From the NCBI GenBank assembly GCA_035048485.1, contig CM068588.1:930001-994000 (forward strand): 64,000 bases of DNA, given 5' to 3'. Origin of the DNA: Pteria penguin. Its lineage: Eukaryota; Mollusca; Bivalvia; Pterioida; Pteriidae. This document shows positions 24,338 through 42,097 of the stretch, piece by piece. A program made the translations under genes and the position numbers. Position 1 is the first letter of the stretch. Each line of letters starts with the position of its first letter. The notes under the pieces were generated by a model. It saw nothing but the letters and a program-made list of their open reading frames with translations. It was not told the origin of the DNA and ran no database searches.

Positions 24338-24341
24338 AATA
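24303..24341. repeat. Microsatellite (AAAT)n
   Basis: About nine to ten AAAT units, uninterrupted. Confidence 0.95.
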
Positions 24342-24511
24342 TACTTTACTGAGTTATATTCTTACATTTATTTGTAGTGCTCACACATTATACTGACCGT
24401 ACAAATTTATTTTATGTCTAACGAGTGGTTTATACGACTAAGGGAAGATGTTTTCTCTCCACCACTTTTGACAGAAGGCGGGTACACAGTACTTAGGTTT
24501 GCGCCCGTTTA

Positions 24512-24797
24512 TTTCTTTATTGATTACAGTTGTTTTACGCCACTCCATGCCGATTTCACGTAAATGGTGAGAGCATTTGCCTGATGTATAGAAATTTATA
24601 TACCTTGCAACGGACCCAACAGAACTTGAGCAGTGAGGGATCCTTTACATGTCATGCCTATCATGACAAGGGGTCTTGGCGGCTTATACTATTTCGCCTA
24701 AAAGACAGCACCTGGCCTGTGTGTTTATGGAATTGCCGAACACGTGACCTCACAGTCACGACCCGAGTACCTTATCCAGCTAGCCCTCTGCAGTTCC
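24512..24797 (-). mobile_element. tRNA-derived SINE
   Basis: The minus-strand head GGCTAGCTGGATAAGG (box A) and GTGTTCGGCAATTCC (box B region) are followed by the same body as the SINE at 25258-25548, including the CACTCCATGCCGATTTCACG terminal segment. It starts about 300 bp upstream of the ATP6AP1 start codon. The 117-codon plus frame at 24530-24883 is a by-product. Confidence 0.75.
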
Positions 24798-25257
24798 TTC
24801 TCATTGAGTGTAATAAAACAAGGCATTTGGATGACACTATTATAAGCTTTTCAAAATGCATCAGTGATCAATACATTTATTGAGTAAGAATGGAAGATAC
24901 ATTTTTTTCAATACTTTTAAAGGAAGGAGAGGCCTCCCTTACTAATTACTATATTCATCAGCAAGCTTTTTTTCAAAGAATCATGTGAATGTTTTTGATA
25001 TAATTTTTGCCGCATGCCTGTGATTTAGACATCGTGATATCTGTTAAATAGCTAGTGCTTGTGTACATTGCCGTCATAACTGTCAGCGGTGCCGACACTA
25101 AAAAAAATTACCTCATTTTACTTTAAATTACCTAATTTATCGCACTTAATATATATTTTACCACACATTGTACAATGATGAATTTATACATACAGGGATT
25201 TGAAACAAGTGTCAGAGGTTACATATTATAAATACATTCCCCATATTATGTCTCTTC

Positions 25258-25548
25258 AATGACTGATTGGTTGATTAGTGCTTTATGTCCCTCCATGGTT
25301 ATTTCAAGTATATGGTGACAGCATCTGCCTAAGATATAGCATAGAAAGTTATACCGTTGAAATGGGCCCATCCTAAGCAGTGAGGGACCTCTGACGTGTC
25401 ACGCGTACGCCTATTGTGACACAGGTCCTCGGTTTATTTTCGCATCCGAAAGACAGGACACCGGTGCGCCCATGACGGGAGTCGAACCCGTGACCTCAAG
25501 GTCAAAAGCCGAGCACGCATCTCATCCAGTGATTGAGCCACACGGCTT
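25258..25548 (-). mobile_element. tRNA-derived SINE, well preserved head
   Basis: The minus-strand head has box A (TGGCTCAATCACTGGATGAG) and a near-ideal box B (GGGTTCGACTCCC, plus positions about 25478-25490). The body shares TCAGGCAGATGCTGTCACC-type and CCATGG.TATTTCA.GTATATGG segments with the copy at 18690-18957. The preserved promoter suggests a younger copy. Confidence 0.85.
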
Positions 25549-25616
25549 TCTCTTCAATGATCCTTAAAGCCAGAAACCAGAGAATGTAGAATAACATTAT
25601 GACCGATTGACCTGAA

Positions 25617-25617
25617 T

Positions 25618-25656
<39 letters not shown>

Positions 25657-25659
25657 AAT
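25617..25659. repeat. Microsatellite (GAAA)n
   Basis: About ten GAAA units. Confidence 0.95.
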
Positions 25660-25827
25660 CTTACCAACACTACATCTGCAACACTGATTTTCACAGACAG
25701 TCCGAAAGAAACTCAGCTATCATAATATTTGTTTAAATTTCAATGTTATATGCCAGTTAAAAAGGAAAAAACAACCATGTTAGAAGTGTACCACATACGT
25801 CCTTATTGTAAGCAGAGATATAATATA

Positions 25828-26385
25828 CTGTAAACTGGCAAACGATCACGGTGGTTTTAATTTCGCTAGGTTCGCGGTCTGGGATTTTCCTAAGAAGATA
25901 AAACCACCGCGATCATGGAAAAATCATTTCCACCTCTTCTTTACACTGTGACGATGTGGTAACCTAATCATCTTCACGCACTGGATTGGGAAGTATAGGA
26001 GAACTTGGGATTTTAACCCCCACTATTACGCATCCAATTCAAAGTAGACATGTTTAAGGACTGATCGTTCACTTCAAATCAGAACATGGTAGGAACTCTA
26101 ATCAGAGATAATTGTCCCAAGCGCAGTGTGGTTACAATACTGACCAAACATAATATTGACCAAATCTCTTATTGTTTAAATCAAACGTTTTATTATTGAT
26201 TACTTCTTTAGAAACGATTTTGATTTGCCACGGACACAAAATGCATCCTAGCTTTTATCATCCGGCAGAAAAACACGTTTGTCACAAAATTTGAAATCCG
26301 CGAAAAAAAAATCAAACAAACGCGAATGGTGTCCAAAACAGAAACCATAAAATTTTAGCATCGCGAAATTAAAAACCGTTTACGG
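25828..26385. mobile_element. Possible MITE with CYGTAAAC ends
   Basis: Left end CTGTAAACTGGCAAACGATC and right end ACCGTTTACGG are bordered by TA (25826-25827, 26386-26387). AATTTCGC / GCGAAATT and CGATCACGG / CGCGATCATGG motifs recur inside. The terminal match is short. Confidence 0.5.
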
Positions 26386-26454
26386 TAACAGAATCTAAAA
26401 GTGTTTTCTTCGTTCCGCAACTGAGATTGGTATTTTACATAAAAATAGAACATA

Positions 26455-26670
26455 TACACGTTTTATTTTGTGCACCAGATGCGCATTTCGACAACTTATG
26501 TCTCTTCAGTGATGCTCGTGGCCGAATGATAGGAACTCTCATAATATAGAAATATTTGAAGAGCAGTGTTGAAACCAAAATGACCGAAAAGTGAACCAAA
26601 GAATCTATATCTAAGGACAGAGCTATGCATGAGGGAGATGCTCCTTAGTTTTAGAGTGATTTACTGAATC
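26455..26670. repeat. Dispersed bivalve-type repeat
   Basis: Contains GCACCAGATGCGCATTTCGAC, ATGTCTCTTCAGTGATGCTC and GAGCTATGCATGAGGGAGATG. I recognise this as a sequence seen repeatedly in mussel and other bivalve genomic DNA. The assignment is from memory, not a search. Confidence 0.6.
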
Positions 26671-26915
26671 AGATGACAGAAAAAGTATATATTTCATGTA
26701 AGTACAAAAGCACTGAACACTAGACTTATGATACCCTCGAGAACTATCAGTCCACCAGCAGTTACACCGGCCTAGTGGTTATAATAAATGTTAAGTTCAT
26801 GAGGAACGATGGATTACTGTGAAAATTTCTGTGTAATGTGTCCCTGTAGGCCACTGTGTAAGAAGACAAAACTTGGTGCACAGTGATCGTGAGTTCATCT
26901 AGCTCAAGAGAAGAT

Positions 26916-26985
26916 TGATTGACTTTTGTTTAACGACACACCACGAATATTTCACGTATATGGCGACGGCCTCTAGAGAAGAAGA
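26916..26985. mobile_element. SINE 3'-end fragment
   Basis: GATTGACTTTTGTTTAACG..ACACCACGAATATTTCACGTATATGGCGAC matches the terminal part of the inverted SINEs at 24512 and 25258. The tRNA head is missing. Confidence 0.55.
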
Positions 26986-27040
26986 ATTGGATGGAACATT
27001 TAGGATTATTCTTCGTCCCGTACCTGAATGTAGGAGATGA

Positions 27041-27172
<132 letters not shown>

Positions 27173-27310
27173 GTTTTATTATTATTTTTTTTATTTTGGT
27201 TGTATAGAATATCGCACGCGAAGATTATCATTCATGTGAAATAGAAATGCTTAAACGCGAAATATTTGCAATCCGAATGTGATACCTTGACGAGAGCTCA
27301 CGAGAACTGT

Positions 27311-27329
27311 CTTTTTCACGTCCGCCATC
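27311..27329 (+). promoter_or_regulatory. 5'TOP-like start and leader of RPS23
   Basis: CTTTTTC at 27311-27317 is followed by a 12-base leader and the ATG. A C followed by a pyrimidine run at the cap site is the terminal oligopyrimidine motif of animal ribosomal protein mRNAs, which makes translation growth- and TOR/LARP1-responsive. The exact cap site is inferred. Confidence 0.6.
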
Positions 27330-35289
<7,960 letters not shown>

Positions 35290-35314
35290 AACATTTATAG
35301 ATGTTCTTAAAAAT

Positions 35315-35320
35315 AATAAA
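35315..35320 (+). terminator. Proximal poly(A) signal candidate of RPS23
   Basis: AATAAA 26 bases after the stop codon. A short 3'UTR is usual for ribosomal protein mRNAs. A second hexamer is present at 35458. Confidence 0.5.
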
Positions 35321-35457
35321 AAAAAATACTACTACCACTAATAGTTCAGTTTGTTTGTCGCCAGACTTAGCAATATGGTTTTGCTGTGTCCGTCTTGTAA
35401 AAATTCATGGTAGGCAATATACTAATATTTATAGCTGTACTGCACGGTAACCAGAAG

Positions 35458-35463
35458 AATAAA
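35458..35463 (+). terminator. Distal poly(A) signal candidate of RPS23
   Basis: AATAAA followed within 30-50 bases by a GT-rich stretch (CTGTCTGTTTGTCTGTGG). This better fits a full cleavage signal than the proximal hexamer. Confidence 0.55.
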
Positions 35464-35599
35464 AGATTTGAGGGCATCTAGTTTTTGGACTGTCTGTTTG
35501 TCTGTGGCCAAAAACTTGACATTGCACATAACTTTTTAACTTTAAGAGATGTAACTTTCATATTTCACATGATGACATGCATCTTCCTGTGACAAGACA

Positions 35600-36290
35600 T
35601 TCTGTGGGTACAATAGTTTTTGTCCCCGCTTTACGCGAAAAGCATGGGGACATTAAAACTCATTCGTCTGTCTGTCTGTCCGTCTGTCAATTAACATTAA
35701 CATTGGTCATAACTTTTTAACCTTAAGAGGTAGGGGGCCTTCATATTTGGTGTGAGTGTTCCCAATTGCAATACCTTTCTGTTGGTACCAAAATTTTTAT
35801 CATGAGACCTTTGACCTACATCAGTGTAACTTTTTAACCGTAAGACTTATGGCCTTCTTATTTGGCATGTGTGTCCCTAATTGCAATGCCTTTCCGTTGG
35901 TACCAGAATGTTTTATCATGTGACCTTGATTATGACCTTTGACCTACTTCAGTGTAACTTTTTAACTGCAAGACGTAGGGCCTTCATATTTGGCACATGT
36001 GTCTGTAAACATGCACAACCATGACTGCATTTCACAGATTACAGCACCCTTACTGACAGAGACCTCAAAGGGGGGGACCACAATTCTCTGAATTTGCTTG
36101 TTCACCTGGTTACTTTGATGGTGACTTTTGACCTACATTTTAAAAATTTAACATTGGATATATCTTTTGAATGGTAAGTGATAGGACATGTGTAGGACGA
36201 AACCTTTACATTGGTATCAAACTTTTGACCTTATTTTAGGATAACGGCTGATATTGACAAAGTTGCCACAAGGGCATTCATAATTCACAA
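35600..36290. repeat. Bivalve-type dispersed repeat with internal duplications
   Basis: GTCCCCGCTTTACGCGAAAAG and GTCTGTCTGTCTGTCCGTCTG are followed by three diverged copies of a unit with GTAACTTTTTAAC, AGGGCCTTCATATTTGG and TTGCAATGCCTTTC. It is noncoding and begins about 140 bp past the distal RPS23 poly(A) signal. Confidence 0.65.
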
Positions 36291-36839
36291 ATAAAGCTTG
36301 TTTTATTTTCTGTTGTCCTCTATACCAAACTAGTAAGCATCAGTTTCATCCAGGAAAGTTGGGTTGAATTTTGAGAAGGCCATTGTGGACAAAATCATAG
36401 TATATATATAATGAGAAGAACATGCCTTGCATGGGTTTGAACCTTGATAGATCCTTGGCTTGGTCAGTGGGTTAGTGTGTTGCATTTTGTGAGTGCTACG
36501 ACAACAAAGCAGCAGTGGCATTTGTATTGTAGATCGCGTGTCTGATGCTTGATACACGTCGCTTATCCCTTGTTGGAACCTCTAACTGTCGATAGCAAGA
36601 GTGTTTGGTAGCTGGTCGAAATTTGTGTAGTAAAGAATGTAGAGTAACACAATTTCATTCCAAGATTCATATGGTACACAAATATGAGTGGCTTGATTTT
36701 ATACCAAAATTCATATCGTACACGAATGTAGACTGACTTGATATCATACAGGCAGTCGTCATATTCTTGTATGGCATGAATACCTCGTTATACCCCACCA
36801 GATATGGCAGGGGGCATTTAGTGTTCGCTTTTTGTCCGT

Positions 36840-37640
36840 CTTGTTCTTGCGTCACACATTGGTTTCTGGATGATAACTCAAGTACCTTTCAACATACTGG
36901 AACCAAATTCAGAGATATGCTTACTTATCAAGAGGGGGCAGGCTTGGTGTAGTGGTTAAGCGCTTGGCTTGCGGCGCCGACGATCCAGGTTCGATTTCCG
37001 GGTTGCGTCGCTATGTTTAAGAGGTTGGTAACCTCCTGCTTCCATGTCGCGATATAACTGAAATCTTGTTGAAAGTGACGTAAAACACAAATCAACCAAT
37101 CAACTTATCAAGAGAGGAAGAACACTATTGATTTGGGGTCAACAGGTAAAAGGTCAAGGTCACAACTGATAAAAAAGAACTAACTATTGGTTTCCAGATA
37201 GTAACTCGAGTACCTTTCAACATATTCAAACTAAATTTGGATATATGTTACTTACCAAGAGAGAAAGAACCCTATTGATATTGGGGTCCAAAGGTCAAGG
37301 TCACAGCTGATGAAAATACACTATAATTATTGCTTTCCTGATGATAACTCTAGTACCTTTTAACATACTCCAATTAAATTTGGATATATACTTACTTATC
37401 AAGAAGAGGAAGAATCCTATTGATATTGGGGTCAAGAGGTCAAAGGTCAAGGCTAATGAAAACAGACCGTAATTATTGGTATTCAGATGAGAACTTGAGT
37501 ACCATTCAGCATATTCAAACCAAATATGGATATATGCTTACTTATCAAGAAAGGAAAAATCCTATTGATTTTTGGGTCCAAAGGTCAAGGTCACAGCTGA
37601 TAGAAAAGACTGAAATTATTGGTTTTTGGTTCAAAATGAT
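36840..37640. repeat. Tandem repeat, ~146 bp unit
   Basis: Five to six copies. Each carries ACTTATCAAGAGAGGAAGAA, TATTGATTTGGGGTC, AAAGGTCAAGGTCACA and GTACCTTTCAACATA. Unit starts lie near 36924, 37104 (after the SINE), 37252, 37395 and 37541. One unit is interrupted by the SINE at 36935-37102. Confidence 0.85.
36935..37102 (+). mobile_element. tRNA-derived SINE with 12-bp TSD
   Basis: 168 bp. The tRNA-like head has box A (TTGGTGTAGTGGTTAAG, 36944-36960) and box B (GGTTCGATTTCC, 36988-36999). The tail ends GTGACGTAAAACACAAATC. It is flanked by exact copies of ACTTATCAAGAG (36923-36934, 37103-37114), as expected for target-primed insertion. Confidence 0.9.
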
Positions 37641-38194
37641 TCTCATGCATTATTATATATTATTATTATATATTATTAAATGCTCATCAGAATCTGAACA
37701 CATTTCACATATTTTGAAAGTCGAGTTCTTTTCAACTAGTAATTTAAAACCTGATGAATGCCCATAGATTTGAAGGTCAATATGTCAAAAGGCAATACGA
37801 CACTACTGGTAATATTTATAGGAGTTACTGCCCATGAAACTTATAATTTAGGAAAGCTTTGTTGCTGCTATGAATTGAACCCACGTGTGGCACATGTTTT
37901 ACAGACATACTCTAGTGAAGTATAGTGAAGCAATACTGGACCACAATTTTTGTTTTCATGGTCAAAATAAGGTCTGAGGTATTTAGGAGAACTTGTCTTT
38001 TGTCTTTCATGGAACAGAACTGACGTGTATTTTGCAGTACAGACCAGAGTCCTGTGCCATAAACTGAGAATATAAATCAATTATTTCATTTTAATTTATT
38101 CCATTATCAAACATTCAAATAAATTCTCATACAGAATGGTTTAATTCTATTTATCAATAGAATAAAACTAAATAAAATCCAAATCCCAGTTATA

Positions 38195-38275
38195 AATTCA
38201 CAGTGGGAATCCAGGTGTACATTTACCTGTGCTTATCAACACCTTGGTAAATTAGTAAAATACACTGTCCTCAAA
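38195..38275. mobile_element. Fragment of the CAGTACA-family MITE
   Basis: CACAGTGGGAATCCAGGTG and TTTACCTGTGCTTATCAACACC match the interior of the element at 19004-19196. No terminal repeats were found. Confidence 0.45.
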
Positions 38276-38284
38276 TTTATAGTC

Positions 38285-38420
38285 AAGTAGACATACCTAG
38301 CTCCTCAAATCTAGTCATGTAGAAAAAACCTGGATCCTCGAATCTATAGTCAAGTAGACAAACCTGGGTCTTCGGATCTATTGTGAAGGGTCTTGACAAC
38401 TTTCGTCTCAAGGTCTTAGT
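38285..38420. repeat. Short direct repeats (~40-50 bp, 3 copies)
   Basis: Three diverged copies contain CTCAAATCTATAGTCAAGTAGACA and AACCTGG. No coding content. Confidence 0.5.
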
Positions 38421-38949
38421 GACGTTAGCGGACTAAACATTATTTTTGATACACTCCTCTCTAACGGGACTTCTTGTGGTACAGAAGAATTCTTGACTCG
38501 GTTCAAAATGTTTTGTCCATCCTATATTTTATTCATGATTCTTTAGAATATGTATGTTAATACTTGGTAGAAATGTTCCCAATAAGAAGGTTTTGAGGCA
38601 TGACCTTCATTCTGGGTCATTCATCCAAAGTGGAGGTTTGTATCAACTTGCGAAAAATTTTCTCGTGTGGCAGTTTTTCCAAAGGTCTTATTAGAATGAG
38701 TTCATATGTGGTAGCAATATGTTTTAAAGAAAGACAGTGTCATATGATCATTTTCCAGGGTCATACATCTAAGGTCAAGGTCGCTGTCAATTTCAGCAGT
38801 TTTCTAGTTGGGTTTATAATTTCTACAAACTTGATTTTATAAAGATTTAATTTTAGTAGAAAAATTCCTTATAAAGAAGGCGATGTGTCATGACCTTCAT
38901 TTGGATTCAAACATATCCTAGTTAAAAAAATTGGTGCCAACTTTGGAGA

Positions 38950-39075
38950 AAATCTCTTCTCAAGGAAGTCATGGCACGTAAACGATCCCTTGCCACTACA
39001 GGTGGGACTGTTGCAAAGGCCTCAATTTCTGTGCAATGCATCAAGAAGATGCTGTCACCATAAGTGAAACAATTT
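38950..39075 (+). mobile_element. SINE body fragment
   Basis: CATGGCACGTAAACGATCCCTTG, TGCAAAGGCCTCAATTTCTG and GTGCAATGCATCAAGAAGATGCTGTCACC match the body of the tRNA-headed SINEs. The head is missing. Confidence 0.6.
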
Positions 39076-39424
39076 GGCATTTTATAAAACAAGGAACAAA
39101 TGGGAGAAAACACAGATTAGGTTCAATGTTTATTGTGTGTGACCTAAAGAGGTAATGACTTTGCAGAAAGTTGCTATACTAGTCCATGTCGAAGATGCTA
39201 TACCTACAATTGCTGATTGTGGAAGAGATGAATTTAACAAAGAATGATAAATTTATAACACTTACATCATAAGCGGATCTAGAAATTTTTGAAAGAGGGT
39301 GGGGTGGGGTTGAGGATTGCAGCCTCCCATGTGCCATGACTAATGTCCAGAATGGAAGGTTGCAATCCTAAAAATGGTTGAAAATGACCTGTTTTTGGTA
39401 AAATTTTCCAACCAAAACTCCCCC

Positions 39425-40915
39425 CCCCCCCCCAAGAGGCTCAAGTGGGCCTATATTGCTCACCTGTGTACTTAGATGATCTGTCATGCAGTAAGGAAGA
39501 ATTTATTTTTGCATTACACAAATGTTGAAAATATGTCAATTTTTTTTCAGATCAGAATCAAAAACTACACTTTTTTGCACATCTATTCAGGTGAATTTGA
39601 TATAAAGCATTTGCTTTGTCTCTGCAAGATGTGATTCAGGGCAACAAGTTAGTCATTTTCTTTAGGTGGGGCCTTTTGTTGACTGATTTCAAGTCTGGGT
39701 CATGAACAACAATTGTTTCAAATATTGTCCAGATCCAACTTAAAATGGCCTCATTTCATATGTTGAGTGTTGAGAAACATCTAAAAACTTATTTAGATGT
39801 GTAAAGAAATGAAAAAAAAAACTTTGACTACAGCTGGATTTGAACCACTACTCGCCATATTTTAATTCCATTAGGAGACCAAGTTTTTAGACATGGTGGC
39901 ATTATCTGTTGACCAATTTGGATGAAATGTATAAAATTGATAGAGGACCTATAGTATTTCATGTATACCATGTTTCATTAAAATCTTTTATGTGGTATAA
40001 CAGCAGAAGTTAATAGAGTGAAGAATTGTCCCTATACATCCTCATTTGGAAGTCTTAAAAAATTCATAGAAAATCCAAAAATTGAGATATTGACAAAATT
40101 CTTTCAAATTAACATTCCTTACCATAATTATGATCACAACAGTCCTTAAGAAATCATCATTATCAATTAACTAGGAAACATGACACTTTTCTGCATTGAA
40201 ATCACCAAGTCCAAACAAATATCGAAAAAAAAATTTCGATTTTGGAAGGGAACCAAAATGACAATATGTCTTCACTCATCCCTCTAGATCATTTCTGTGC
40301 ATTCTGTTTGTCTCTGTATACAGCCAGTATGAAGAAGAATATTGTCAAAGAGGGTACTCTTTTGTGACCAACTTTTGACTATGGTGGCGCCATCTGTAAA
40401 GAGGTCTGGACGAAAACAACAGAATTTGAAGGGGATCATAAGTGATTTTTTTCTATTTAGATTTATCAAAGTCCTTCCAGCAGTTTTGCAGAAAAAGTTG
40501 AAAATGTGAAAAATGGCCAACCTAACCCCCCCCCCCCTTTTTTTTTGGAAAGCATTAAAAAATTCATGCAAAATAATCCAAAAATTGAGATACTGACAAA
40601 ACTCTTTCACAATAATATTCTTTACCATAACTATGATCAAAACAGTCATTATGAAATCATCAATATCAATTAACTGAAAAACATGACACTTTTCTGCATT
40701 GAAATTACTAAGTCCAGAAACACGTCAAAAAAGCGTAAATTTCTATTTGACGGATCTTAACCCCAAACGCAATTCTTAATAACCCATCTTTATAGATTGT
40801 TGAAATGCAATAAGTTTCCCCATTTATGCACTGGTTCTGGAGGAGAAGATTTCTGAAGAGGGGGGGGGGAGGGTGTTGTAATTCCTGCAACCCCCTCTAA
40901 ATTTGCCAATGCTGT
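39425..40915 (+). mobile_element. AGAGGCCCAAGTGGGC repeat, 3'-truncated copy
   Basis: Starts AAGAGGCTCAAGTGGGCC, then TATTGCTCACCTG, and follows 46741 onward closely: GGTGGGGCCTTTTGTTGAC, the GGATTTGAACC segment and GAGGTCTGGACGAAAACAAC. It lacks the GCTCAGGTGAGC 3' end. It lies downstream of the TRMT10C-like gene. Confidence 0.75.
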
Positions 40916-40966
40916 ACACATCGATCTCAATATGCTATAATATAATATATAACTGCCCAAGCCAAG

Positions 40967-41395
40967 ATAGAGCTGCCATAGCTCAATGGGCTATATGCTT
41001 GGCGTCCTGACCAAGAGGTCCAAGGTTCAAACCCTGCTAGTGACTGATTGATGTCCTGTTTTTGGGATGAGATGATAAATACTGGGCAGACATGGATCCA
41101 GATATCTCGTCTAGAGGGGGTACCACTCCAATAAATTTTCCGACAGGGGCTCCATCCATATTTACTTACTTTTAAACAGAAAAATAACAAAAAAATAGTT
41201 TTTACCAAAACTCAGGGTGGGTCTAGACCCCCCCGGTCCTTCCCTCTGGATCTGCACATGCTGAGCTCCTGCGTTACTGTAAATGTGGCCAATAAAAGAT
41301 CGCTCGCTTCTTCGGCTGGGTCAGTTGCAAAGGTATAACTTTCTGTACATTGCATGACTGTTTAAGTGCAATGATAAATTACAAAACAAGAATCA
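40967..41395 (+). mobile_element. tRNA-derived SINE split by another element
   Basis: The head has CATAGCTCAATGGGCTATATG and AAGGTTCAAACCCTGC at 40967-41084. The body (GTAAATGTGGCCAATAAAAG, GTTGCAAAGGTATAACTTTC) resumes at about 41267. A GGATCC-type element lies between. Confidence 0.7.
41085..41266. mobile_element. GGATCC-type MITE nested in a SINE
   Basis: Ends are TGGATCCAGATATCTCG and CCCTCTGGATCTGCACA, with an interior containing GGGGCTCCATCCATAT and AACTCAGGGTGGGTC. It is the same family as 20660-20852. I could not read a clean TSD for this copy. Confidence 0.65.
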
Positions 41396-41934
41396 AACAA
41401 ATCTGACTTCTCTAGATCTACACTTCATATATTTCCCAATTGTGAAAGGAAACATGGAACAAAGTCTCCAGTAGCTCTATGACTGAAAACTTTTTGAACC
41501 TCTAGAATTGCTACTGGTGCATGACAACTGTATATCATCCACACTGCAGATGAAAACTTTATATCAAAGCGATCACTACTGTGCATGTTAATGACTGCTA
41601 CGCATTTAGTTCCCAAGGTCAGTTGTTTGATCGGAGCTTTACTTTGTTTTCAACAATTATCGCCACATGTCAGCAGGAGATAACTGACCTCTCAAACAAG
41701 ATGATACAATGGGAAATTGAACCCTGATTATCTGCACCGCAAGCCAATCATTTCACCAATACATCAAGCCCACTCTTGTTACCATGGTAACAAAACACTG
41801 GCTGCCACCATAATGGTGAAATAATTCAGGTGTGGATTATCCTCCACCACTTAACACTGACTTCAATGATAATATTAATTCTCATTCTGGTGTAGGATAA
41901 GACGAACTGAAAACTTTAACTTTTTTTTTTTATG

Positions 41935-42097
41935 TTATTCACCATCACTTGATATTTTTTCATTTCTGTCTCTGATCTGTCCTGCATTGTTGATTGTATT
42001 CATGGCTGTTGTCCAACACTTCGTATAATATAACGTGGAGAGGAGTTTCACCATAGCTGTATCATTGAGGTATTTTATGTCGATACAAACAACTCCG
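41935..42097 (-). CDS. TRMT10C: TRMT10C-like last exon
   Basis: 163 nt. Acceptor TTTGTTTCAG. It codes GVVCIDIKYLNDTAMVKLL to EKISSDGE, TAA at 41935-41937. Phase fits (AG plus C), and it is the only open, acceptor-led segment beyond the intron satellite. No clear AATAAA follows on the minus strand. Confidence 0.75.

Noticed and set aside
25478..25560. Candidate true tRNA gene from the good box A and box B on the minus strand
   Set aside because: The 3' part continues into a SINE body shared with other copies, and no full cloverleaf can be closed.
40284..40649. 121-codon minus ORF, and similar ORFs at 51097-51342, 52452-52682, 53649-53879 and 54016-54228
   Set aside because: All are fragments of the same noncoding dispersed repeat. 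Copies carry frame differences and no conserved protein domain.
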